Assembly (NCBI RefSeq): GCF_001953865.1 | Contig: NZ_MQUQ01000003.1 | Coordinates: 660,059-724,058 of the forward strand | DNA length: 64,000 nt | Direction: 5' to 3' | DNA from: Amycolatopsis coloradensis | GTDB taxonomy: Bacteria > Actinomycetota > Actinomycetes > Mycobacteriales > Pseudonocardiaceae | Shown: piece after piece, positions 35,369-42,688 of the stretch | Layout: every line of letters begins with the position of its first letter | Numbering within the stretch: the stretch's first letter is position 1 | Notes under the pieces: model-generated | What the model saw: the letters and a program-made list of their open reading frames with translations, nothing else | Databases searched by the model: none | Told to the model about the DNA's origin: nothing | Translations under genes and position numbers: made by a program

Positions 35369-35547
35369 AGGGCCTCCATGTTCGCGGTGGGTTCACGTAG
35401 TCCAGTCGGGGGAACGAGGTGACGTTAAGCGACCAAAACGATCCAGTCCTGGACGACAGATGAACAGCGCGCGAACGAGCGATGGCGCACTGCCGGGACC
35501 GGCCGCGCGCCATCGACGAAAAGTACTGCTAGGACGTTGCTTACCGA

Positions 35548-37596
35548 CTAGGAACCGATGTCGGACAGGCCACGCCTGCCGGGTTTCCAGACGGCCACCA
35601 CCGAGGGCCGAGGTTGGGTTTCCCCACCGTCGGGCCAATGGGAGGCCGGTTTGTCGGCATTCGCCCCGTCCACTTCACCCGGATGCTGGACACAGACCGT
35701 GACGATCTTCTCCTCGACGATCGGCCCGCAGGTCTCCGCACCCCGGGGCACGGTGAGGAACAGTTTCAGCTCCCCGCGGTTGCGGCCCTCCAGCGGCACC
35801 GAGTACAGGCCGTCGTTGATGCCCAGCGCGCCGGCCGAGTCGGTGGAGATCCAGAGGTTGCCGTGCTTGTCGAAGGCCACGTTGTCCGGGCTGGAGATCG
35901 GCGAGACCTGATCCTTGGGGAACCCGGCGAAGTAGGTGTCGGGCGAAGCCGGGTCACCGCACACCAGGAACAGCCGCCAGCTGAACGTCAGCGCGAGCGC
36001 GTCGCCCCGGCGCTCTTCGAATTCCAGCACCTGACCGTGCTTGTTGTTCAGCCGCGGGTTGGGCTCGGTGGCCCCTTCCTTGCCCGGTTTGCCGCGATCG
36101 ACGTTGTTGCTCAGCGCGCAGTAGATCCGGCCGGTGCGCGGATGCGCCTGGATGTCCTCCGGGCGGTCCATCTTGGTGGCGCCCACCTTGTCCGCCGCCT
36201 CACGGGTGAACACGTAGACCTCTTCGGCGGTCATTCCGTCCACAAAGGACTTCCGGCCCGACGCCAGCGGGATCCACTCGCCGCTGCCGTCGAATTCACC
36301 GTCACCGGGGAGTTTCCCGGTGCCGTCGATCTCCGCGGCCGGGCTGTCGCCGGTGAACCGGCCGACGTAGAGCGTGCCGTCGTCGAGCAGGGTCATGTTG
36401 TGCCGCCGGGCATGTCCGCTGTCACCCGGCTTCACGCGGCCCTTGGAGATGAACTTGTAGATGTACTCGAACCGCTCGTCGTCCCCGGAGTAGGCGACCA
36501 CGCGGCCGTCCTCGGCGATCCGGATGTTCGCCGTCTCGTGCTTGAACCGGCCAAGATGCGTGTGCTTGACCGGGGTGCTGTCCGGATCGTGCGGATCCAG
36601 TTCGATCACCCAGCCGAAGCGGTTGGCCTCGTTCGGCTCCCTGGCGATGTCCCAGCGCGCGCCGAACCGCTCCCACTTCCGGGTGGTCGCGGTGCCGTTG
36701 ATGCCGTAGCGCGCGAGCCGCTTGCGCTTCACGGGATCGGTCACCGTGTCCGCGTTCCCGAAGTACTGGTTGATGTTCTCCTCGCCGGACAGGATCGTGC
36801 CCCACGGCGTGACGCCGCCGGCGCAGTTGTTCATCGTGCCCAGTACGACCGTGCCGGTGGGGTCGACGGCGGTCTTGAGCAAGTCGCTGCCCGCCGCCGG
36901 ACCGGTCACCTTGAACGGGGTGTGCAGCGTGATCCGCCGGTTGTAGCGGGACATCTTCGGCCGCAGGTGCCCGGTGTTCCGTCCGCGGGACACCTGGACG
37001 ACCGTCAGCCCGTGCGCCGCCCAGGCGATCTTGACCTGCTCCGCGGTCGGATTGTCCCGGTCGTAGCCGCGGAACATGAACTCTTCCGACGTGTACTCGT
37101 GGTTCGTCACCAGGAGCGAGGAAAGGCCCGAACGGTCGAGAGGGAGCAGGGCGGCGAAGTCGCAGTTGTAGCCGAACTGCTTCGCCTGCGCCGCGGCGGT
37201 CTGGTGGTCGAAGTCGAATTCCGGCGCGCCCGGCAGTACCGCGTCACCCCAGCGGATGACGATGCCCTGCTGATAGCCCTCGGGCACCACGACGGCGTCG
37301 AGCGTGTTCGGCCGGACCCGCTGGTAGTCGGTGCCGGGTGGTGGTTTCGGACGGCCCTCGGGGGCGGCGGTCGCGGTCGCGGGTGCGGCGAGCGCGAGCG
37401 GCGTCCCGGCGGCCAGCGCGACGACGGCGGTCGCCTTGAGCGCGCCGCGACGGCTCACCGCGCCGAGTACGTCGGCGAAGGTGGGGTTGTCCGAGGTGTT
37501 CGGCGCGTCGTGGAAGCACGCGTCGCCACAGCGGTAGGTACAGGTCACTGACGCCCGGCTTGGTGAGTGGCCGGCCAGCAACGGAAGGAACTTCAC
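35548..37596 (-). CDS. PhoX-family (DUF839) Tat-exported phosphatase-like protein, copy 2, 682 aa
   Basis: A collinear paralogue of the 33272 gene. It keeps the N-terminal CTYRCGDACFH (Cys19, 23, 27), the Tat motif SRRGALKAT (RR at 49-50), NHEYTSEEFMF, NNCAGGVTPWGTILSGEENINQYFG, DDERFEYIYKF, MDRPEDIQAHP and SSPDNVAFDKHGNLWISTDS. GTG 37596 has GGAGGT upstream. The 179-base gap to copy 1 contains no clear terminator, so they may be partly co-transcribed. Phosphate control is plausible for the family, but I found no convincing PHO box. Confidence 0.9.
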   Translation of the reverse strand: MKFLPLLAGHSPSRASVTCTYRCGDACFHDAPNTSDNPTFADVLGAVSRRGALKATAVVALAAGTPLALAAPATATAAPEGRPKPPPGTDYQRVRPNTLDAVVVPEGYQQGIVIRWGDAVLPGAPEFDFDHQTAAAQAKQFGYNCDFAALLPLDRSGLSSLLVTNHEYTSEEFMFRGYDRDNPTAEQVKIAWAAHGLTVVQVSRGRNTGHLRPKMSRYNRRITLHTPFKVTGPAAGSDLLKTAVDPTGTVVLGTMNNCAGGVTPWGTILSGEENINQYFGNADTVTDPVKRKRLARYGINGTATTRKWERFGARWDIAREPNEANRFGWVIELDPHDPDSTPVKHTHLGRFKHETANIRIAEDGRVVAYSGDDERFEYIYKFISKGRVKPGDSGHARRHNMTLLDDGTLYVGRFTGDSPAAEIDGTGKLPGDGEFDGSGEWIPLASGRKSFVDGMTAEEVYVFTREAADKVGATKMDRPEDIQAHPRTGRIYCALSNNVDRGKPGKEGATEPNPRLNNKHGQVLEFEERRGDALALTFSWRLFLVCGDPASPDTYFAGFPKDQVSPISSPDNVAFDKHGNLWISTDSAGALGINDGLYSVPLEGRNRGELKLFLTVPRGAETCGPIVEEKIVTVCVQHPGEVDGANADKPASHWPDGGETQPRPSVVAVWKPGRRGLSDIGS

Positions 37597-37638
37597 GCGG
37601 ACCTCCGGTCAGGCAGTTCGGGAGGTCGACGCTAGACA

Positions 37639-37673
37639 CCGGACCAGCGGGAGGAAACCCCCCGTTGGTCCGG
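37639..37673 (-). terminator. 13-bp hairpin after the MFS gene
   Basis: CCGGACCAGCGGG (37639-37651) pairs with CCCGTTGGTCCGG (37661-37673) with one G-T mismatch. It lies between the MFS stop and the start of PhoX-like copy 2. Confidence 0.6.
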
Positions 37674-37692
37674 CGTTCATCTCGTGTACGGA

Positions 37693-38910
37693 TTACATCT
37701 CTTCGCCGACGAGGGCCGCCTCGGCCGGGATCGTGTGCGGATCGGCGGACTTCTCACGAAGCGTCAGCAGCGCGCCGGCGAGGACGCACAGGATCGCGGC
37801 GATCACGAACGGCGCCTGTTTGGCGCCGAACCACTCGGCGAGGTGACCGACGACGGTCGCGGCGACCGCGCCCCCGAGCCAGCGGCAGAAGTTGTATCCG
37901 GCGCTCGCGACCGGACGCGGGGCGTCGCTGATCGACATGGCCGTCCCGGTGAAGAGCGTGTTCAGCAGACCGGAGACCAGCCCCGACAGGATGATGCCGA
38001 CGACCAGCACCGGCTTGCTCGGAATCGCCATGATCAGCAGCAGTACGGCGTAGCCGAAGACGGCGACCACGGTCGCGTGCCGCTCGCCGAGCTTCGCGGC
38101 GAGTCTCGGCGCCAGCACCACGCCCGCGACGGCGACCGAAAGGCCCCAGCCGCAGAAGATCAGGCCGACGGCGACGGCGCCCCACTCCAGCACGAACGGC
38201 GACCAGGCCAGCACCACGAAGAACGCGGCGGTGTAGAGCGCGGAGCCGATCGAGGTGCGCAGGAGACCGCCGTGCTTCAGCGCGCGGAACGGGTCGAGCA
38301 GGCGGACCTTCGGCCGCTTCGCCTTGGCATCACCGGTCAGGAAGATCGAGCACAGCACGAGACCGCACAGCATCAGCAGCGAAGTGCCGATGAACGGGCC
38401 ACGCCACGAGATGCTGCCGAGCAGCGCGCCCAGCAGCGGGCCGACCGCGAGGCCGACCCCGAGCGCGGCTTCGTAGAGCAGGATCGCGCCCGCCTGGCCG
38501 CCGGTCGCGGCGCCGACGATGACCGAAAGCGCGGTCGCGATGAAGAAGGCGTTGCCGAGACCCCAGATCGCGCGCAGCCCGATGAGCTGCTCGATCGACC
38601 CGGACGCGGCACACAGCGCGGTGGCGACGACGACCAGCGTCAGCCCGGCGACCACGGTCCGCTTGGCCCCGAACCGGGCACTCATCGCGCCGGTCACCAG
38701 CATGGCGACCGCCTGGACGCCGAGATAGCTGGAGAACAGCAGGGTCACTTCGGACGGCGTCGCGTGCAGGCCCTCGGCGATCGACAGCAGGATCGGGTCG
38801 ACCAGCCCGATCCCCATGAACGCGATGACCGCGGCGAACGCGGTGATCCATACCTGTTTGGGCTGTCCTTTGAGGGCATCCAACAGGCTCGAGTGGGACT
38901 CAGCGCTCAT
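37693..38910 (-). CDS. MFS transporter, DHA1-like drug exporter, 405 aa
   Basis: Twelve predicted membrane helices. Motif A variant GAMSARFGAKRTVVAG follows helix 2; VDPILLSIAEGL in helix 1 and GAALGVGLAVGPLLGALLGSISWRGPFIG in helix 5 (antiporter motif C-like) mark the drug:proton antiporter group. Its start overlaps the end of the MarR gene by 11 bases, so it is co-transcribed with and presumably controlled by that regulator. Confidence 0.9.
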   Translation of the reverse strand: MSAESHSSLLDALKGQPKQVWITAFAAVIAFMGIGLVDPILLSIAEGLHATPSEVTLLFSSYLGVQAVAMLVTGAMSARFGAKRTVVAGLTLVVVATALCAASGSIEQLIGLRAIWGLGNAFFIATALSVIVGAATGGQAGAILLYEAALGVGLAVGPLLGALLGSISWRGPFIGTSLLMLCGLVLCSIFLTGDAKAKRPKVRLLDPFRALKHGGLLRTSIGSALYTAAFFVVLAWSPFVLEWGAVAVGLIFCGWGLSVAVAGVVLAPRLAAKLGERHATVVAVFGYAVLLLIMAIPSKPVLVVGIILSGLVSGLLNTLFTGTAMSISDAPRPVASAGYNFCRWLGGAVAATVVGHLAEWFGAKQAPFVIAAILCVLAGALLTLREKSADPHTIPAEAALVGEEM

Positions 38911-39358
38911 CGCGGATCAGTTCCTCCTTCTTGTCTTCGTGCAGCAACCTGGTGAGGGCGGGGAGCGCGGCTTCGATCGCGGCGCGGTCGGTCTCGTCCA
39001 GTTCGATGAGCCGCTCGCGGAGGAATTCCTCCCTGGCGACGATCAACCGGCGATGGAAGCGCTGCCCCACCTCGGTGACCTCGACGAGCACGGCCCGGCC
39101 GTCGGCGGGATCCGGACGGCGGCTGAGGAGGCCGAGCCGTTCGAGACGGCGGACGACGTCGGTCATCGTCGGCATCCGGACCCGCTCGAGGTCGGCGAGC
39201 GTGCTCATCCGGCGGGGACCGCCGTTCAGCAGCTCCGACAACACCGAGCCTTGGGTGAGGGTGAGCTGCACCTGCGGGGTCTCCCGGCGGACGAGGTAGT
39301 ACAGCCGGAAGACCAGCGGGCGGAGCCGGCCGGCGAGGTCGGCGACTTTCGAGGTCAC
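38900..39358 (-). CDS. MarR-family transcriptional regulator, 152 aa
   Basis: A winged helix-turn-helix MarR protein: LTQGSVLSELLNGGPRRMSTLADLERVRMPTMTDVVRRLERLGLLSRRPDPADGRAVLVEVTEVG (one continuous domain, residues about 33-96) between dimerisation helices. It likely represses itself and the overlapping MFS exporter gene, released by a small hydrophobic drug. The GTG start at 39358 lies inside a palindrome cluster that is the obvious operator. Confidence 0.92.
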   Translation of the reverse strand: MTSKVADLAGRLRPLVFRLYYLVRRETPQVQLTLTQGSVLSELLNGGPRRMSTLADLERVRMPTMTDVVRRLERLGLLSRRPDPADGRAVLVEVTEVGQRFHRRLIVAREEFLRERLIELDETDRAAIEAALPALTRLLHEDKKEELIRDER

Positions 39359-39398
39359 TTAGCCATGCTAACTAAAATTACTGAGCCTGGCTAAGTAA
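39359..39398. promoter_or_regulatory. MarR operator region, two palindromes
   Basis: TTAGC-CAT-GCTAA (39359-39371) and a second near-perfect 21-bp palindrome at 39378-39398 (TTACTgAGCC-T-GGCTaAGTAA, one mismatch pair). Together they cover the start of marR and its predicted -10 (TAGCAT), and lie upstream of the divergent HAD gene, which may also be regulated. Confidence 0.7.
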
Positions 39399-39435
39399 TC
39401 TGCCGCACAGGTCTCCTCGGCCTAGGGTTGAGGGT

Positions 39436-40080
39436 GTGGAAGCGGTGATCTTCGATCTCGACGGTGTCCTGGTTGATTCGGAAAAGATGTGGGACGAGGT
39501 CCGGCGGGCGGTCGCCCACGAGTTCCACGGCACCTGGCGCGACGAGTCGACCAGGGCGATGCAGGGGATGAGCACCCCGGAATGGGCCGCCTACCTGGCG
39601 CACGACCTGGGCGTTCAGCTCCGCCCGGCGGATGTCGCGCAGGTGGTGATCGAGCGGATGGCGCGGCGGTACGCGGAGAAGCCGCCGATCATCCCCGGCG
39701 GGCCGGACGTCGTACGCGAGGTCGCGAAGCACTGGCCGGTGGCGATCGCGAGTTCGTCGCCGCCGCTGCTGATCAAGGCGTTCCTGGACATCACGCGGCT
39801 TCCGGTGCCGACGGCGGTGTCCTCGGAGCAGGTCGGCGCTGGAAAACCAGCGCCTGATGTGTACTTGCGGGCGGCCGAACTGCTGGGCGTGGAGCCGAAG
39901 AACTGCGCGGCCGTGGAGGACACGACGAACGGGCTGCGCGCGGCGCTGGCCGCGGGGATGACGGTGTACGCGGTGCCGAATCCGCACTTCCCGCCGGATC
40001 CTTCGGTGCTGGCGCAGACGACGGTGGTCTCGAAGATCACGGAGCTTCCGGCGGCTCTTCAGGCGCCGAAGGGAGACTAG
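39436..40080 (+). CDS. HAD-family hydrolase, beta-phosphoglucomutase-like, 214 aa
   Basis: HAD motif I FDLDGVLVDSE (about residues 5-15), motif II ASSSPP, motif III GKPAPDVYLRAAELLGVEP, motif IV VEDTTNGLRAALAAGM; an alpha-helical C1 cap lies between I and II. Such enzymes dephosphorylate or isomerise small sugar phosphates. TAGGGT (39423-39428) seven bases before the GTG points to a leaderless mRNA. Divergent from marR. Confidence 0.9.
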   Translation: MEAVIFDLDGVLVDSEKMWDEVRRAVAHEFHGTWRDESTRAMQGMSTPEWAAYLAHDLGVQLRPADVAQVVIERMARRYAEKPPIIPGGPDVVREVAKHWPVAIASSSPPLLIKAFLDITRLPVPTAVSSEQVGAGKPAPDVYLRAAELLGVEPKNCAAVEDTTNGLRAALAAGMTVYAVPNPHFPPDPSVLAQTTVVSKITELPAALQAPKGD

Positions 40081-40180
40081 CTCGGTCGAGACTTCGACTT
40101 TGTCAGGGCCCTGCTCTCAAGGTGGGGAACGCCTTCACAACCCTCCTCAGCCGTCTCAGGGCTGCCGCCTCTCGCTCGCT

Positions 40181-40243
40181 CGAAGTACATGAAGGCCCCC
40201 TTCCTTGCGCTAGGCGCAAGGAAGGGGGCCTTCAGGTACTTCG
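40181..40243. terminator. 30-bp hairpin between HAD and ino1 genes
   Basis: Arms 40181-40210 and 40214-40243 pair with one mismatch and a 3-base centre; the inner 21 bp are perfect and begin TGAAGGCCCCCTTCC. It lies between converging genes and can stop both. It shares the GAAGGCC base with the hairpins at 3116 and 27949. Confidence 0.8.
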
Positions 40244-40267
40244 GCGGCCTTCACAGCTACGGGAGGC

Positions 40268-41350
40268 TTACGCCTCGCCGGCGATGAACTTCTCCACCTC
40301 GTCGCGCGCGGTGGCGTCGTCGTACTGCTCCGGCGGCGACTTCATGAAGTACGAAGAGGCCGAGAGGATCGGGCCGCCGATGCCGCGGTCCTTCGCGATC
40401 TTCGCGGCGCGCACGGCGTCGATGATGATGCCGGCCGAGTTCGGCGAGTCCCACACCTCGAGCTTGTACTCCAGGTTCAGCGGCACGTCGCCGAAGGCGC
40501 GGCCCTCGAGCCGGACGTAGGCCCACTTGCGGTCGTCGAGCCACTGCACGTAGTCCGACGGTCCGATGTGGACGTTGCCCTTGCCGAGCTCGCGGTCGAC
40601 CTGCGAAGTGACCGACTGGGTCTTCGAGATCTTCTTCGACTCGAGCCGCTCCAGCTCCTTCATGTTCAGGAAGTCCATGTTCCCGCCCACGTTGAGCTGC
40701 ATGGTCCGGTCGAGCTGGACACCGCGGTCCTCGAACAGCTTCGCCAGCACGCGGTGCGTGATGGTGGCGCCGACCTGGGACTTGATGTCGTCACCGACGA
40801 TCGGGACGCCCGCCGCGCGGAACTTCTCCGCCCACTCGGGGTCGGAGGCGATGAACACCGGCAGCGCGTTGACGAACGCCACGCGAGCGTCGATGCACGC
40901 CTGCGCGTAGAACTTGTCGGCCTCTTCGGAGCCCACCGGGAGGTAGGAGACGAGCACGTCGACCTCGGCCTCGCGCAGTGCGGCGACGACGTCGACCGGG
41001 GACTCGTCCGACTCCTCGATGGTCTCGCGGTAGAAGCGGCCGAGCCCGTCGTAGGTGTGACCGCGCTGCACGGTGACGCCCAGCGGCGGCACGTCGGCGA
41101 TCTTGATGGTGTTGTTCTCGCTGGCGAAGATCGCCTCGGACAGATCGCGGCTGACCTTCTTGGCGTCCACGTCGAACGCGGCGACGAACTCGATGTCGCG
41201 GACGTGGTACTCGCCGAACTCGACGTGCATCAAACCGGGCACGCGGGTGCTGGGATCTGCGTCACTGTAGTACTGAACGCCCTGGACCAACGAGGCCGCA
41301 CAGTTGCCGACGCCCACGATGGCCACCCGAACGCGGCGGTTCTCGCCCAT
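40268..41350 (-). CDS. ino1: myo-Inositol-1-phosphate synthase, 360 aa
   Basis: Converts glucose 6-phosphate to inositol 3-phosphate with NAD, the first step toward phosphatidylinositol, mycothiol and lipoglycans. The NAD motif is GVGNCAAS (residues 13-20), followed by [50 protein letters not shown] and [18 protein letters not shown], all typical of the short actinobacterial enzyme. GGAG precedes the ATG. The PadR-type regulator gene directly upstream (63 bases, same strand) matches Rv0047c-Rv0046c. Confidence 0.97.
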   Translation of the reverse strand: MGENRRVRVAIVGVGNCAASLVQGVQYYSDADPSTRVPGLMHVEFGEYHVRDIEFVAAFDVDAKKVSRDLSEAIFASENNTIKIADVPPLGVTVQRGHTYDGLGRFYRETIEESDESPVDVVAALREAEVDVLVSYLPVGSEEADKFYAQACIDARVAFVNALPVFIASDPEWAEKFRAAGVPIVGDDIKSQVGATITHRVLAKLFEDRGVQLDRTMQLNVGGNMDFLNMKELERLESKKISKTQSVTSQVDRELGKGNVHIGPSDYVQWLDDRKWAYVRLEGRAFGDVPLNLEYKLEVWDSPNSAGIIIDAVRAAKIAKDRGIGGPILSASSYFMKSPPEQYDDATARDEVEKFIAGEA

Positions 41351-41413
41351 GCCGGTTTCTCCTTCAATTCGTCCAACAGTTGTAGGTAGTGCCCAGCGGG
41401 CACGGAGAGCGCC

Positions 41414-41959
41414 TCAGGTCTCCGGTCCACGCTGCTCGGCCTGTTCGTGCGCGATCAGCTCGTTGAGCCAGCGCACCTCCCGCTCGCTGGACTCCAGCCC
41501 GAGCCGGTGCAGCTCGCGGGTGTAGCGGTCGATCTTCTCCTCGGCCCGCGCCATTGCCGTCCGAAGTCCTTCTCGGCGTTCCTCGACCCGGCGACGACGG
41601 CCTTCCAGGATTCGCATCCTGACGTCGGCCGGTGTCCTCGAGAAGAACGCCAGGTGGACGCCGAAGCCTTCGTCGTCCCATGTCTGCGGGCCCGCGTCGC
41701 CGAGCAGTTCGGCGAACCGTTCCTTGCCCTCGGCGGTGAGCTTGTACACCCGCTTGCCGCGGCGTGCCCAAGCCCGGTCTTCCACCTCTTCGAGCTCCTC
41801 GACGAGGTAACCGGCGCGGAGCAGCCGACGCAGGGTCGGGTACAGCGAACCGTACGAGAACGTCCGGAACATCCCGAGCGTCTCATGCAAACGTTTGCGC
41901 AGCACGTAACCATGCATGGGGGTCTCGTGCAGCAGGCCCAAGATCGCGAGCTCGAGCAC
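41414..41959 (-). CDS. PadR-family transcriptional regulator, 181 aa
   Basis: The winged helix-turn-helix begins LELAILGLLHETPMHGYVLRKRLHE, with FSYGSLYPTLRRLLRAGYL as recognition helix and RRGKRVYKLTAEGKERF as the wing. A long C-terminal coiled-coil (about 115-175) serves dimerisation. The GTG start has GGAAGGGGG upstream. It is the conserved neighbour of ino1 and may control it and itself. The promoter region holds a candidate operator. Confidence 0.92.
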   Translation of the reverse strand: MLELAILGLLHETPMHGYVLRKRLHETLGMFRTFSYGSLYPTLRRLLRAGYLVEELEEVEDRAWARRGKRVYKLTAEGKERFAELLGDAGPQTWDDEGFGVHLAFFSRTPADVRMRILEGRRRRVEERREGLRTAMARAEEKIDRYTRELHRLGLESSEREVRWLNELIAHEQAEQRGPET

Positions 41960-42035
41960 ACCGCACCCCCTTCCGGGAACAAACCGCGACCGATCACGTT
42001 GGCCACCGAGACCGGCTCGGTCAACCTACCGGCCC

Positions 42036-42052
42036 ACTATATCGCGCCGATA
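42036..42052 (-). promoter_or_regulatory. Candidate PadR operator and -10 box
   Basis: TATCG-CGC-CGATA (42040-42052) is a perfect 13-base palindrome. On the minus strand it runs straight into TATAGT (42041-42036), a plausible -10 of the padR gene. Binding here would block the promoter. Confidence 0.55.
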
Positions 42053-42173
42053 CATCTGAGTGGTGTAGCTAACCCCGATCGTGTTACCGGAGAACCGGAC
42101 GAAATTCACCGGAGAGTTATCGAATTTTCGGCGTGTCCGACTGTGCACGCACCGTTCCGCCGAGAACGGGACG

Positions 42174-42201
42174 TGGACCACACAGCAAGAGCCCGTACTC
42201 T
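42174..42201 (+). promoter_or_regulatory. Promoter of the DUF5318 gene
   Basis: TGGACC (42174-42179) and TACTCT (42196-42201) with a 16-base spacer; the GTG start lies six bases after the -10, as in leaderless actinobacterial genes. Confidence 0.5.
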
Positions 42202-42207
42202 GTTGGC

Positions 42208-42621
42208 GTGCGAAACCAGCGGCAGGTCGTGGACTACGCCTTACAGCGGCGCGCGCTGCTCAAGGGCGTCCACTCCGGACGGGTCGGCACATACGACGTC
42301 TGCGACGCGGGTCCGTACCTCCTGCGGGCCGCGAAATTCCACGGACGACCTGGTGAGCAGGACTGCCCGGTCTGTCACCGGGAGGAACTGACCCTGGTGT
42401 CCTGGGTCTACGGCGACGAACTCAAGCACGTCGCCGGATCCGCCAAGACGCCGGACGAACTGGTGCGGATGGACGGGCTCTTCGCGGAGTTCACCGTCTA
42501 CGAGGTCGAGGTCTGCCGGAGCTGTCACTGGAACCACCTGGTGCGGTCCTACGTCCTCGGAACGGGAGACCCTGGAACCACCAGGCCACGGACCCGGTCA
42601 CAAAGGACAGCGGGTCAGTGA
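42208..42621 (+). CDS. DUF5318 protein with zinc-ribbon-like Cys pairs, 137 aa
   Basis: Matches the DUF5318 family (Rv0049-like) by position and sequence: RQVVDYALQRRALLKGVHSGR, DVCDAGPYLLRAAKFHG, then CPVC and, near the end, CRSC, two CxxC pairs that probably bind one zinc ion, with WNHLVRSY. Function unknown, but conserved next to ponA in mycolate actinobacteria. GTG 42208 is chosen over the open frame to 42133 because a TACTCT box stands six bases before it. Confidence 0.85.
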   Translation: MRNQRQVVDYALQRRALLKGVHSGRVGTYDVCDAGPYLLRAAKFHGRPGEQDCPVCHREELTLVSWVYGDELKHVAGSAKTPDELVRMDGLFAEFTVYEVEVCRSCHWNHLVRSYVLGTGDPGTTRPRTRSQRTAGQ

Positions 42622-42688
42622 CAGGTATCGAAATCGCAGTTGACCACAGAGCGGCGTCCCCCGAAGCGCCGGTCTGGGAGGCCCATTC

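Noticed and set aside
33230..35422. 730-codon plus-strand open frame, and a similar one at 35614-37551
   Set aside because: Both lie opposite the two PhoX-like genes and translate to biased Arg/Asp/Val sequence with no motif; they are shadows of the Tat-exported proteins.
35369..35460. PHO box before PhoX-like copy 1
   Set aside because: GTCACC and GTTCCCC-like half sites occur on the minus strand, but spacing and sequence do not match the direct-repeat consensus well enough.
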